Position numbers and translations under genes: made by a program. From Desulfolutivibrio sulfodismutans DSM 3696 (GTDB lineage: Bacteria > Desulfobacterota > Desulfovibrionia > Desulfovibrionales > Desulfovibrionaceae), in the NCBI RefSeq assembly GCF_013376455.1, contig NZ_CP045504.1:4299001-4363000 (forward strand): a DNA stretch of 64,000 bases, given 5' to 3'. The notes under the pieces were generated by a model. The model ran no database searches, was not told where the DNA came from, and saw only the letters and a list, made by a program, of their open reading frames with translations. The number at the start of each line of letters is the position of its first letter. Positions within the stretch are counted from its first letter, which is position 1. Shown here in pieces: positions 29,294-38,563 of the stretch.

Positions 29294-30931
29294 ATGAAGA
29301 CCCGGGCCATCCTCCTGTTGCTTGTGCTTTTGGGCCTTGCCCGCAGCGGTCAGGCGGCGGGATTCCCCGAGGCCCCGGCAGGCTTGTCGCCGGGTGATGC
29401 CTGTTTCGCGGCCACGTCGGATGGCCCAGCGGACTCCGCCGAGGTGCGTCAGGCGGTCATGCTGCTGGCGGCCGGGTATGATCCTGGTCGCGTCGTGGAG
29501 TCGCTACGCATCATGCACCCCCTGCACGGGGCGCTTTTGCCCGCCGATCTGGCCCCGCCCCTGATCACCTGGGTCGACGCCCATCCTCAGGTCGGTTTCT
29601 GGCTGATATCCTTTCGGATTTCACCGTCCCGGGCGCTGTATGTCCTGTGCCGGGAGCCGTCCTATGAGCCGCCCGAGGCGGTGTGGAAGCCCGTTCGGGC
29701 CGCCTCACGGCGCCATGACGTGCCGATCACCGTCTACGGGATCGATGCCGAGACCTTAGAGGTCGTTTCCCAGGACGTGGTTTCCGTGGCCACCTCCCGG
29801 GACAGGGTCGACGCCCTGGTCATGTACCGGCAACTGCCGCCGGTTTTTTCCCAGGCCCAAAACCGCCTGGACCTTCTCGGGGGGCGCCTTGGCGATCCCG
29901 CCTCGCCGAAGCCGCCCCGGACGCTTTTCCAGGGCGTGCCGGGATGTGTGGGCTGCCACAGTTTCTCTCGTGACGGCATGGTGTTCGGCATGGATCTGGA
30001 CCACGCCGGGGACAAGGGGGGATACATCCTGGCCGGGACGCGCCGGGACATGGATCTGACGGCGGGGGAACTGCTCAGTTGGAACGATTTCCCCAAAATC
30101 GATGACCGCCAGACCACGGGGCTGTATGCCCGCATCACCCCGGACGGGCGGCAGGTGATCGGCACGGTCAACGAAATCGCGTTGTTGATCAAGATGGATG
30201 ATCCCTTCGCCTCGCAGCTTTTTTATCCGTATAGGGGCATCCTGGCCGCCTATTCCCGGGCGCAGGGGCGGTATTTCCCCGTGCCCGGGGCGGACGATCC
30301 CGGCTACGTCCAGACCTGCCCGGACATCCGTCCCGATGGGCGGCAGATCGCCTTCGCCCGGACAGCGACGCAGTGGGAGTTGATCCAAAAGCTTGGAACC
30401 GGGCATGTGTTTGCCCTGCCGCAGGCCTCCCTCCACGAACTCAACGCGGCCTATCCCGTGCAGTTCGACATCTACCATGTCCCCTTTGACCCGGACCACC
30501 GGGAGAGACCGGCGGTGGCCGAACCCCTGCCCGGGGCCGACGGCAACGGCATGAGCAACTACAATCCGCGCTATTCCCCGGACGGCCGATGGATCGTCTT
30601 CACCCAAAGCCGACATGGGCTTGTGCTGCAACCCGACAGCCGCCTGTACGCGATCCCGGCCACAGGCGGCGTGCCGCGCCGGATGACGTGCAACCTGGGG
30701 CTGATGAATTCCTGGCACAGCTTTTCGCCCAATGGCCGCTGGCTGCTTTTCGTGTCCAAGGAGACGGGCGCGGACAGCCGCATCTGGATCACGCATTTCG
30801 ACCGCCAGGGACGCGACAGCGTGCCGGTCATGCTGCACCGGTTCGGGGAGCCCGGCCTAGCCTGCAATGTTCCGGAATTCGTGGACCGCGCGGCCGGGGG
30901 CATGGAGCGGATCAGCTTTCCCGCGCCGTGA
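29294..30931 (+). CDS. Exported heme-motif beta-propeller protein
   Basis: 545 residues with a signal peptide ending near GQAAG. One c-type heme motif CVGCH lies at 218-222, followed by SFSRDG. The second half holds repeated PD40/TolB-like blade motifs: TPDGRQVIGTV, RPDGRQIAFAR, YSPDGRWIVFTQS and FSPNGRWLLFVSKE. A monoheme cytochrome fused to or embedded in a propeller is expected to be periplasmic and to bind a partner or substrate. No catalytic residues were recognised. It follows the Gly-rich exported protein by 12 bases. The TTG at 29288 is a less likely start. Confidence 0.75.
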   Translation: MKTRAILLLLVLLGLARSGQAAGFPEAPAGLSPGDACFAATSDGPADSAEVRQAVMLLAAGYDPGRVVESLRIMHPLHGALLPADLAPPLITWVDAHPQVGFWLISFRISPSRALYVLCREPSYEPPEAVWKPVRAASRRHDVPITVYGIDAETLEVVSQDVVSVATSRDRVDALVMYRQLPPVFSQAQNRLDLLGGRLGDPASPKPPRTLFQGVPGCVGCHSFSRDGMVFGMDLDHAGDKGGYILAGTRRDMDLTAGELLSWNDFPKIDDRQTTGLYARITPDGRQVIGTVNEIALLIKMDDPFASQLFYPYRGILAAYSRAQGRYFPVPGADDPGYVQTCPDIRPDGRQIAFARTATQWELIQKLGTGHVFALPQASLHELNAAYPVQFDIYHVPFDPDHRERPAVAEPLPGADGNGMSNYNPRYSPDGRWIVFTQSRHGLVLQPDSRLYAIPATGGVPRRMTCNLGLMNSWHSFSPNGRWLLFVSKETGADSRIWITHFDRQGRDSVPVMLHRFGEPGLACNVPEFVDRAAGGMERISFPAP

Positions 30932-31173
30932 CAGGCCAAACGCGAAATGGGCACGGGGGCGGCCGCGCCGTTTGGTTGTGAAAACGGTTGCCTCCGAGGC
31001 GGTTGCGGCATAATCATGAAGCTGGGTCCACGCGCCGTACGGTTTGGCGGCCGGGAGGGCGCGGCGACAGGCGCGCCGCCTGGGCGTGTGCGGTCATGAA
31101 ATTGACGTATCGTCCGGCGGGTGTTGAAGCGCCGATAGGTTTCCCGTCAATGAACCAATTCATGGAGACAGCT

Positions 31174-31518
31174 ATGCTTGGCAAAAATGGTCTTCTCCGG
31201 GGATGCCTGTTGCTGGCCGCCCTGTTCATCGCCTTGACCGCCGTGTCCTGCGTGGAGGTGGCTGACCCGTATTACGGCGATCCCTATTATTACGGCCCGC
31301 CGCCGCCACCGCCTCCCCGATACGGAGGCGGCGTATATTACGGTGGCGGCCACGATTATCAGGCGGATGAAAGGCGGCAGAGCCGGGGACGCCAGAACTG
31401 CAACGCCCAGTGGAGCAACTGCGTGGCCGTGTGCAATCAATTCCCCAATCCTTCCCAGCGGGCCATGTGCATCGCCAGCTGCAACAACGGCCTCAACCAA
31501 TGCATGAACAGCTTCTGA
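31174..31518 (+). CDS. Small lipoprotein with mirror-symmetric cysteine array
   Basis: 114 residues. Lipobox LTAVSC with Cys26 as the acylated residue. Then a Tyr/Pro/Gly-rich stretch (DPYYGDPYYYGPPPPPPPRYGG in two parts) and a C-terminal domain with six cysteines spaced C-x6-C-x3-C-x11-C-x3-C-x6-C, which reads the same in both directions. This suggests a disulfide-linked helical hairpin. The start at 31174 has GGAG seven bases upstream; in-frame ATGs at 31150 and 31162 are alternatives. Family not recognised. Confidence 0.65.
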   Translation: MLGKNGLLRGCLLLAALFIALTAVSCVEVADPYYGDPYYYGPPPPPPPRYGGGVYYGGGHDYQADERRQSRGRQNCNAQWSNCVAVCNQFPNPSQRAMCIASCNNGLNQCMNSF

Positions 31519-32111
31519 CGCCGGGGATGCGGACGTAACGGGAAATTCCTCGCCGGAAAACAGAGCAAAATGGGGCGGGCGGTCGGATGGCGGTATTCGG
31601 CCGCCCCTGTCGTTTCCCTATGTCCCTTGGCCGGGCAAAGCGGTGTCATTGATGGCGTCGCGGGGGTGCCGCGCGGGAAGGGAGGCTGCCGCCTTCGCAA
31701 GGTCGGGGCCGGGCCGGTGTCGTTTACAGCCGGGGAAGGGCCGGGTCGGATACGCGGGATGGATTTGGCCGGGGCCGGGCGGGCTGAAGAAAAGCCGGGA
31801 CGCGGCGGGCAAAAAGATTCGCCCTTTTCCGCGCTTTTTCCGGTGACCGGAGTTCTCCCCGTGGGGCGCCCGCCTGGGCTTGGGGAACGTTCGCGCGTCT
31901 GGGCGAATCAGGGGGCGCTCAGTCGCCCGTTATGCGGGATGGAATTAACGTCTGCTACCCTCCGTTGCCGGTTGCGCCACTCTGCAGGGGGCCTTCCCCG
32001 GCATTGATTCCTTTCTAGTCCGGCCATAGGCCGCTGTAAAGAAAAATGAGTCCCCGCGATTTCGACGGTTTATGGACATTCGCCTGACGTTTTCGCGACA
32101 GCCCCTTTTTT
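31519..32111. other. Large convergent gap without a convincing gene
   Basis: 593 bases between the lipoprotein and pgpA. A GGGGCGG/CCGCCCC stem at 31571-31606 may end the lipoprotein transcript. A 44-codon minus-strand frame (31945-32079, MSINRRNRGDSFFF) has no good ribosome-binding site. The stretch 31900-32050 contains several short inverted repeats (for example CGGCC-ATA-GGCCG) and could be a structured RNA or a decayed gene; nothing was identified. Confidence 0.35.
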
Positions 32112-32588
32112 CTACCAGATGGCCCACAACACAAGGGCGGAGGCGGCCCCGGCCAGGGCGTCGTCGATCATGACGCCGTAGCCGCCGGGCAGCCAGCGTT
32201 CCGACTGGCGGATGGGCGGCGGCTTGGTCATGTCCAGGATGCGGAACAGCACAAAGGCGAGAAGTATGGCCCATGGCTCGGCCGCGGACAGGGGCAAAAG
32301 GGCCATCCATTGCCCGAGCACCTCGTCGATGACCACGGGCCCCGGGTCTTTGCGCCCAAGGAGGGTCTCGGCCCGGGAGGCGGCCATGGCCCCCAGGACG
32401 AAGACCAGGGCCAGAACCAGGAGTCGGCCTGCCGGACCAAGGGGCAAAAAGACCCATGGGGCGGCCAGGGCGGCCACGGCGGACCCGGCCGTGCCCGGCA
32501 CGACAGGGAACCTGCCCACGGGCCCCAGGGTGGCCGTCCACAGGGCGAGGCGATCCGATACCGACATGGGGGGGGTGGTGGAGGTCAT
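32112..32588 (-). CDS. pgpA: Phosphatidylglycerophosphatase A
   Basis: 158 residues. The family motifs GRFPVVPGTAGSAVAAL near the N-terminus and DPGPVVIDEVLGQWMALLP are intact, with DMTKPPPIRQSERWLPGGYGVMIDDALAG near the C-terminus, and about four hydrophobic helices. It removes phosphate from phosphatidylglycerophosphate in the inner membrane. Start is uncertain (32588 or 32567), since neither has a clear ribosome-binding site. Confidence 0.92.
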   Translation of the reverse strand: MTSTTPPMSVSDRLALWTATLGPVGRFPVVPGTAGSAVAALAAPWVFLPLGPAGRLLVLALVFVLGAMAASRAETLLGRKDPGPVVIDEVLGQWMALLPLSAAEPWAILLAFVLFRILDMTKPPPIRQSERWLPGGYGVMIDDALAGAASALVLWAIW

Positions 32589-32744
32589 GGACAAGGGGTA
32601 CACGGGACCGGGCGGCCAGGCAAGACGGCGGCCCCGGCGGGCGGGGAGGCGTGGCCGCCTTGCTCCGGGGTTGTCTTTGCGCTCGAAATGTGAAAGGATT
32701 TTTGCCTGCGGCCAGCGGCCGCATTTCCCCATGGAGGAGCGTCA

Positions 32745-33035
32745 ATGATCGCGCTTGGAACGGCTATTTTTTGGCTGGCCCTGTATGTGGCCGTGTTTTT
32801 TGCCTATTATCAGTATTATTTCCGGCCCAGGATCTTTTTGCTCATGCTCGACGAAAAAGCCTATTTGGAGCACTACCTGGACAGGCTGCCGCACATGAAA
32901 AACCGTCCGGGCGAACGTCTGGGGATGGTGGAGTTCCTTATGGACAAGCGCAGCGCGTTTGTCCGGGAAAACCGCATCTTCATGGCCACCGCGACCATCC
33001 TGGTGATCCTCGGCCTGGCCTTCTCCGCCAACTGA
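32745..33035 (+). CDS. Small membrane protein
   Basis: 96 residues with one hydrophobic helix at each end (about 3-25 and 76-94) and a charged middle (YLEHYLDRLPHMKNRPGERLG). GGAGGAG precedes the ATG. It is divergent from pgpA. The two-helix hairpin topology gives no functional hint, and I do not recognise the family. Confidence 0.65.
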   Translation: MIALGTAIFWLALYVAVFFAYYQYYFRPRIFLLMLDEKAYLEHYLDRLPHMKNRPGERLGMVEFLMDKRSAFVRENRIFMATATILVILGLAFSAN

Positions 33036-33037
33036 TT

Positions 33038-33211
33038 CCCCGCGACCCGGCTGGGCGTCGCCTTCCGACCCCGTGGCCGCCTCTCCTGAATTGGGAGGAG
33101 GCCCCGGTGGCTTTCGTTCGCCTTCCCCGCGACCCGGCGGGGTGGCGTCTTTCGACCCTGTGGCCGCCTTCCTTGAATCGGGGGGAGGCCCGGGGGACTT
33201 TCGTTCGCCCG
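33038..33211 (+). repeat. Imperfect 87-bp tandem duplication
   Basis: Two copies begin CCCCGCGACCCGGC at 33038 and 33125 and end CTTTCGTTCGCC. Each contains a GTGGCCGCC block and a GGGAGGAGGCC-like block, with several substitutions between copies. Period 87 is a multiple of three, but no supported gene covers the region. It fills most of the gap between the small membrane protein and the regulator. Confidence 0.6.
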
Positions 33212-33305
33212 GCCGTCATCGGCCTTCCGAGGGCGCTGTGACGTGGACCGACCGCCCCGGGACCGTCTACGCAGGGACGCCTGGCGGCCGTTTCAGGCCG
33301 CGCCG

Positions 33306-34838
33306 TCATCTTTTCCGGATACCGAGCTTTTTGATGCGCGAATCGAAGGTGGAGCGGTTGACCCCGGCCTTTGCGGCCGCCTGGGTGATGTTCCAGTGGC
33401 ATTTTTCCAAAAGGGCCAGCACATAGCCGCGCTCCACCTCTTCCCAGGTCTGCTCGCACATGTCATGCGCCGGGGCGGCTGCCGCAGGACGGCCGGGGTC
33501 GACCGGCGTCTGGGAGAGGTCGGCAAGGGGGGCTGGCGTCGACAGGATGGCGGCGGGCAGATCGGCGTCGTCGATGGTGTCGCAGGGCAGGGTGGCCAGG
33601 AGGTAGCGCACCAGATTTTCCATCTCCCGGATGTTGCCTTTCCAGGGATGGTCCGTGAGGCGGCGCAGGGCCTTTGGGGTGCATTTTTTCGGGGCGATGC
33701 CCATGCGCTGTGCGTCGCGGCGCAGGAAATAGTTGAGCAAAAGGGGGATGTCGTCGCGGCGTTCGCGCAAGGGGGGCAGGGACAGGGGCAGGACGTTGAG
33801 GCGGTAGAACAGATCCTCGCGAAACGTCCCGGCGGCGATGGCCTGGCGCAGATCCTTGTTGGTGGCCGAGATGATGCGCACGTCCACCCGCTTGGACCCG
33901 GTCCCGCCCAGGGGCTTGATCTCGTTTTGCTGGATGACCCGCAGGATGCGGGCCTGAAGGGACAGGGCCATGTCCCCGATCTCGTCGAGAAACACCGTGC
34001 CGCCCGAGGCGGCCTCGAAAAGTCCGGTCTTGTCCTTGTCCGCGCCGGTGAAGGCCCCTTTGCGGTATCCGAACAGTTCGCTTTCGAGCAGGGTGTCGGG
34101 GATGGCGCTGACGTTTTGCACCAGGAAGGGGCCATTCTTGCGGTCGCTTTGGCGGTGGATCTCCCGGGCGGCCAGTTCCTTGCCCGTGCCGGACTCGCCG
34201 GTGATGAGCACCGGAAAGTCAGTTTTGGCGTAGTCGCGCAGGGATTTTTGCGCCGCCAAAAAGGCGTCGCTTTGGCCGATGAAGGCGTCGACGTTGAGGT
34301 CGGCGATCATGCGGCGCAATTTTTCGTTTTCGTCCCGCTTGTCGGCGAAGGCCAGGGCGTTGCCCAGGGCGATGGCCCCGATGGCCACCAAGTCCTCCAT
34401 GAGCTCCAGGTAGTCCTTGTGCAGGTTGAGCCGGCTGCCGCCGTGGGCGGTGTCGATGATCTCCACCGCTCCATAGACCCGGCCGTCGCGCAGGATCAGG
34501 GGATAGCACAAAATCAGCGTGCTTTTGACGTCGAGTCCGGCCTCGACCTCCCGGAAATGGCGCTTGTCCTTGTAGGCCTCGGCGATGGTCATACGGCCGT
34601 TGTCGATGACCCAGCCCACGATGCTCTGGGCGCTTTTGGGGATGACGTAGCCTGCAATGTCCGCGCTTTGCGAACCCACGGCCGCGATGCACCGGTACCC
34701 GTCGTCCTCGGCGATCCACAGGGAGCCGCGTTCGACATTTTGCATTTCGAGCAGGGCCGAAAGAAATTTTTTCTGCAACCGGCTGGTGTCGAGCTCCTCG
34801 AAGAGGGCCTTGTGGAATTCGAGCGCCTGGGATTTCAT
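33306..34838 (-). CDS. Sigma-54-dependent transcriptional regulator with GAF domain
   Basis: 510 residues. An N-terminal GAF domain (about 15-175, SRLQKKFLSALLEMQNVERGSLWI ... ALGNALAFADK) is followed by an AAA+ domain with Walker A GESGTGKE, the sigma-54 contact loop GAFTGA in RKGAFTGADKD, Walker B GGTVFLDEIGD and the sensor segment, then a Fis-type helix-turn-helix (NITQAAAKAGVNRSTFDSRIKKLG). The GAF domain should sense a small molecule, and no receiver domain is present. It is divergent from the GldA-type dehydrogenase 300 bases away, a possible target. AAGGG lies before the chosen ATG; an adjacent ATG at 34841 is equal. Confidence 0.92.
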   Translation of the reverse strand: MKSQALEFHKALFEELDTSRLQKKFLSALLEMQNVERGSLWIAEDDGYRCIAAVGSQSADIAGYVIPKSAQSIVGWVIDNGRMTIAEAYKDKRHFREVEAGLDVKSTLILCYPLILRDGRVYGAVEIIDTAHGGSRLNLHKDYLELMEDLVAIGAIALGNALAFADKRDENEKLRRMIADLNVDAFIGQSDAFLAAQKSLRDYAKTDFPVLITGESGTGKELAAREIHRQSDRKNGPFLVQNVSAIPDTLLESELFGYRKGAFTGADKDKTGLFEAASGGTVFLDEIGDMALSLQARILRVIQQNEIKPLGGTGSKRVDVRIISATNKDLRQAIAAGTFREDLFYRLNVLPLSLPPLRERRDDIPLLLNYFLRRDAQRMGIAPKKCTPKALRRLTDHPWKGNIREMENLVRYLLATLPCDTIDDADLPAAILSTPAPLADLSQTPVDPGRPAAAAPAHDMCEQTWEEVERGYVLALLEKCHWNITQAAAKAGVNRSTFDSRIKKLGIRKR

Positions 34839-35139
34839 CATCTGCCCTTGGTCTTGTGGTTCCGGAAGGCGGCACGGCTGTACCGACCCCTTTTCCAACC
34901 TATGTTCCCGGGTGGAAAATGACAAGGGGGAATGGCCGGTTGGGAGGTCTCGTCGGCGGTTTCGGGAACGGCCGCCCTTGTCACCGGACGCGGGGCAGGG
35001 GTATAGGCCACGATGTGATGATCCGAGAGGACATGCCCCTCGTGCCTGGACGGCTCGCCGCAGTTTTCCGACGGCGTCCGCCCGGTCGCCCGGGCGCTTA
35101 TGAACCGCGAAACCGTCGCCGAAAAAAAAGAGGAGCCGC

Positions 35140-36270
35140 ATGATCAGCACCACGCTTTTTCCCGGACGCTACGTGCAGGGCCCAGGCGCCCTGTCCCGCC
35201 TGGGCAGGGAACTGGCCCGCCTGGGGGATCGGCATTTTCTCATCTGTTCCCCGCACCCCCTGGAACATCTGCTGCCCGCCGTGCTGCCCGGGGTGCAACA
35301 GGCCGGGGCCGTGCGCACGGAACGCTTCGGCAGGGAATGCACGGACCAGGAGATCGAACGCCTCTCGGGCCTGGTGCGGGAGTTCGGCGCCCGGACCGTG
35401 ACCGCCGTGGGCGGCGGCAAGACCCTGGACGCGGCCAAGGCCGTGGCCGCCCGGGTCGGGCTGCCCGTGGTCGTGGTCCCCACCATCGCCTCCACGGATG
35501 CGCCGTGCAGCTCCGTGTGCGTGGTCTATTCCCCGGACGGCGTTTTTTTGCGGGCGGATGTGCTGCCGCGCAACCCGGACGTGGTCCTGGTGGATACCGA
35601 GGTCATGGCCCGCGCCCCGGCCCGGTTTCTGGTGTCGGGCATGGGCGACGCCCTGGCCACCTGGTTCGAGGCCGACTCCTGTCGCAAAAGCCGGGGCCGC
35701 AACATCGCGGGCGATACGGGTTCCATGACGGCCCTGGCCCTGGCCCGGCTGTGCTATGAGACCGTCCGGGACTTCGGACTGTCCGCGCGCACGGCCTGCG
35801 AGGCCGGGGTGGCGACCCCCGCTTTGGAACGGGTGGTGGAGGCCAATACGCTCTTAAGCGGCCTGGGCTTCGAGAGCGGGGGGCTGGGCGCGGCCCATTC
35901 CATCCATAACGGCCTGACGGCCCTGCCCGCCGTCCGGGGGCTGCACCATGGCGAGAAGGTGGCCTTCGGCGTGCTGGCCTCGCTGTTTCTTACAGACGCC
36001 CCCCTGGCCCTTGTGGACGAGGTCTACGCCCTGTGCGCCAGCCTTGGCCTGCCCACCACCTTTGCTGATCTGGGCCTTGCGGGCGTGTCGGACCAGGAAC
36101 TGCTGCGCGTTGCGGAAAAAAGCTGTGCGCCGGGGGAAAGCATCCACAACGAGCCGGTGGAGATATCCCCGTCCCTGGTCCAGGCCGTTCTCAAGGCCGC
36201 CGACGCCGAGGGACGCCGCCGCGTCGGCGCCCGCGTCGGCCATGGTCCCGCCGGTTCGCCGTCGCGCTGA
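35140..36270 (+). CDS. gldA: Glycerol dehydrogenase-like iron/zinc alcohol dehydrogenase
   Basis: 376 residues. NAD-binding GGGKTLDAAKAVA near residue 90, VVPTIASTDAPCSS, and metal ligands expected in SGMGDALATWFEAD (Asp), GGLGAAHSIHNGL (His) and LHHGEKVAFG (His). Closest to GldA: oxidises glycerol, or acts on related small diols. AAAGAGGAG precedes the ATG. The region 34842-35139 to the divergent regulator holds no gene and should carry both promoters. Confidence 0.88.
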   Translation: MISTTLFPGRYVQGPGALSRLGRELARLGDRHFLICSPHPLEHLLPAVLPGVQQAGAVRTERFGRECTDQEIERLSGLVREFGARTVTAVGGGKTLDAAKAVAARVGLPVVVVPTIASTDAPCSSVCVVYSPDGVFLRADVLPRNPDVVLVDTEVMARAPARFLVSGMGDALATWFEADSCRKSRGRNIAGDTGSMTALALARLCYETVRDFGLSARTACEAGVATPALERVVEANTLLSGLGFESGGLGAAHSIHNGLTALPAVRGLHHGEKVAFGVLASLFLTDAPLALVDEVYALCASLGLPTTFADLGLAGVSDQELLRVAEKSCAPGESIHNEPVEISPSLVQAVLKAADAEGRRRVGARVGHGPAGSPSR

Positions 36271-36292
36271 TCGAGCCCGCCTTCTCGTTCGC

Positions 36293-36329
36293 GCCGGGGG
36301 AAACGCAACGGAGTGGTTTCCCCCGGGCA
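36293..36329. repeat. Inverted repeat after gldA
   Basis: GCCGGGGGAAAC pairs with GTTTCCCCCGGGC around an 11-base loop; no T-run. Likely the end of the gldA mRNA. The rest of 36330-36568 shows only a 16-codon frame (36488-36538) with a plausible ribosome-binding site, not called as a gene. Confidence 0.5.
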
Positions 36330-36568
36330 CATGTCCGCCTGGAACACGCCATACCCGCTCCTCAAAGATAGGTACGGTTTCTCCCTGGCCTGAGGCCGCC
36401 CGCCGACGAAATCCTCCCCGCATTTTGCCTGCCGCCTGCGCTTCACATCGGCGCGCGGATCGAGTCTTCTCCAGAGTGAGGCGAAAAATGCATCCGTACA
36501 TGGACGGACGCCGCATGATTTTGTACATGAGGGCATGAAGAAAGTGCGTTCTGACGAAGGAGGCCCCC

Positions 36569-38413
36569 ATGCTTCGGAATTACTCGATATCGAGTCGGCT
36601 TTTTTGTCTCCTGGCCCTTGTGGCGCTGTTTGTTGCGGCCGTGGTGTGGGCATTCTACGGGGGAATAACGAGCATGAAGGAGGAGGCCGTACGCGAGACG
36701 CAAAAGGCTATGCTCGACGGCCAGAAGCAGAAGCTCCTGGTGGGGACGCATGCCCTGGCCCTGGCCTTGGGGCAGGCTGTCGGCGCTGTGGCGGACCCGG
36801 CGGGGCGGGTGGAAGCGATCCGGGGCATGGTGGACCCCATCCGTTTTGAAGACGACAAGTCGGGGTATTATTTTGTCTACCAGGGCACGGTCAATGTGGC
36901 CCTGCCGCCGAAAAAAGAGGTCCAGGGCAAGGATCTTGGCGAAAACAAGGACTCGGGCGGGGTGTATTACGTTCGCGAACTGGCGGCCCGGGCCCGAAGC
37001 GGCGGCGGGTTCGTGGAATACGTGTTCCCCAAGCCCGGCCAGGGCGACCAGCCCAAGCTCAGTTATGCCGAGATGATTCCGGGCACGGACATGTGGATCG
37101 GCACGGGCATCTACATCGACAACGTCGACAAGGAAAAAGCCCGCATCGCCGGTGTCCTGGACGCATCCACCTCCTCCATCCTGCGGGCCATCCTCGGGGC
37201 CGTGGGGGTCGTCTTCGCGATCCTGGCCGTGCTGTGCATCGCCATCACCCGCAGCATCGTGCGGCCCATCCGGGAGGCGGCCACGGCGGCCCAGGATATC
37301 GCCTCGGGAAATCTCGACGTCCGCCTGAACGTCTCGGGCAAGGACGAGGCCGCCCGGTTGGAAATCGCCCTGAACACCATGGCCGACGCCCTGCGCGACA
37401 ATATCCGGGACATCACGGCCAAGACCGCCCTGGCCGAGGAAAAGGCCAGACAGGCCGACCAGGCCAAACTTCTGGCCGAGGAGGCCTCGAATCGTGCCGA
37501 GGCGGCCAAGTCCGAGGGCATGGCCGATGCGGCGATGCGCCTGGAGTCCGTGGCGGCCGCCATGACCGGCTCCACCAAGGCCCTCTCCGGCCGCGCCGAG
37601 GCCATCCGGTCGCGCACCGTGCATCAGCGGGACCGCATCCAGGAGACGGCCACGGCCATGGAAGAGATGAACGCCACGGTGCTCGAGGTGGCCAAAAACG
37701 CCGGCCAGGCGGCCACCGAGGCCGAATCGTCCAGGAGAAAGGCCCAGGAAGGGCAGAACGTGGTGGACGGTTCGGTGACCTCCATGCGGGCCATCCGGGA
37801 ACAGGCCCAGAGCCTGTCCGCGAACATGACCGAGCTTGGGCGCATGGCCGAGGACATCGGGCGGATCATGACCGTCATCCTGGACATCGCCGACCAGACC
37901 AATCTTTTGGCCCTAAACGCGGCCATCGAAGCCGCCCGGGCCGGGGATGCCGGACGGGGATTCGCGGTGGTGGCCGACGAGGTCCGCAAGCTGGCCGAGA
38001 AGACCATGGGGGCCACCAAGGAGGTGGGCGACAGCATAAACGCCATCCAGAACGTGGCCAGGGAAAACGTGGCGGGCATGGAGCGCACGACCGAGGCCAT
38101 CACCGAGGCCACGGAACTGTCCGGAAAATCCGGCCAGATGCTGCGGGAGATCGTGGACAGCGCCCAATCCTCGGCCGGACAGATCAACAGCATCGCCACG
38201 GCCGCCGAGGAGCAGTCCGCCGCCTCCGAAGAGATCAACCGGGCCATCGAGGAAATAAACGGCATCGCCCTGGACATCACCTCGACCATGGAGGAAACCG
38301 TGACGGACATCCATGCCCTGACCGAGCAGGCCGACGCCCTGCGCGGGGTCATCGGCAGCCTCCTGGAAGATGCCGGACAGGGGGGGAAGGGGGACCGCCG
38401 GTCCATCCGGTGA
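36569..38413 (+). CDS. Methyl-accepting chemotaxis protein with Cache sensor
   Basis: 614 residues. Transmembrane helix about 10-32, a periplasmic single Cache domain (about 35-190, with [12 protein letters not shown] and [17 protein letters not shown]), second helix about 202-225, a HAMP domain ([22 protein letters not shown]) and a long cytoplasmic signalling hairpin with the conserved tip ([39 protein letters not shown]). It signals to CheA/CheW. GGAGG lies upstream. Ligand cannot be predicted; Cache_2 receptors often bind small organic acids. Confidence 0.95.
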   Translation: MLRNYSISSRLFCLLALVALFVAAVVWAFYGGITSMKEEAVRETQKAMLDGQKQKLLVGTHALALALGQAVGAVADPAGRVEAIRGMVDPIRFEDDKSGYYFVYQGTVNVALPPKKEVQGKDLGENKDSGGVYYVRELAARARSGGGFVEYVFPKPGQGDQPKLSYAEMIPGTDMWIGTGIYIDNVDKEKARIAGVLDASTSSILRAILGAVGVVFAILAVLCIAITRSIVRPIREAATAAQDIASGNLDVRLNVSGKDEAARLEIALNTMADALRDNIRDITAKTALAEEKARQADQAKLLAEEASNRAEAAKSEGMADAAMRLESVAAAMTGSTKALSGRAEAIRSRTVHQRDRIQETATAMEEMNATVLEVAKNAGQAATEAESSRRKAQEGQNVVDGSVTSMRAIREQAQSLSANMTELGRMAEDIGRIMTVILDIADQTNLLALNAAIEAARAGDAGRGFAVVADEVRKLAEKTMGATKEVGDSINAIQNVARENVAGMERTTEAITEATELSGKSGQMLREIVDSAQSSAGQINSIATAAEEQSAASEEINRAIEEINGIALDITSTMEETVTDIHALTEQADALRGVIGSLLEDAGQGGKGDRRSIR

Positions 38414-38563
38414 GGCGCGCGCCATGATGCGCCCATGCCGCGCCCGGAGAGGTGCGGGAACAGGGACGTGTATGGTTGCGCCGTTGGGAAAGAGGCCGTA
38501 TCCTGCTTATGGTGGAACAATGACGTTGTGAACTGACCGGGAAATCGGGAGGCGCACAGACCA

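Noticed and set aside
31830-32060. Resemblance of the minus-strand sequence to riboswitch cores (GCAA and GGTAGC words)
   Set aside because: The conserved words of c-di-GMP or cobalamin riboswitches are not in the right order, and no gene lies downstream on that strand.
31945-32079. 44-codon minus-strand frame in the gap after the lipoprotein
   Set aside because: No clear ribosome-binding site and no recognisable feature; could be chance.
36488-36538. 16-codon frame with a GAGG site before the chemoreceptor gene
   Set aside because: Too short to judge, no regulatory motif or masking stem next to it; kept only as a note.
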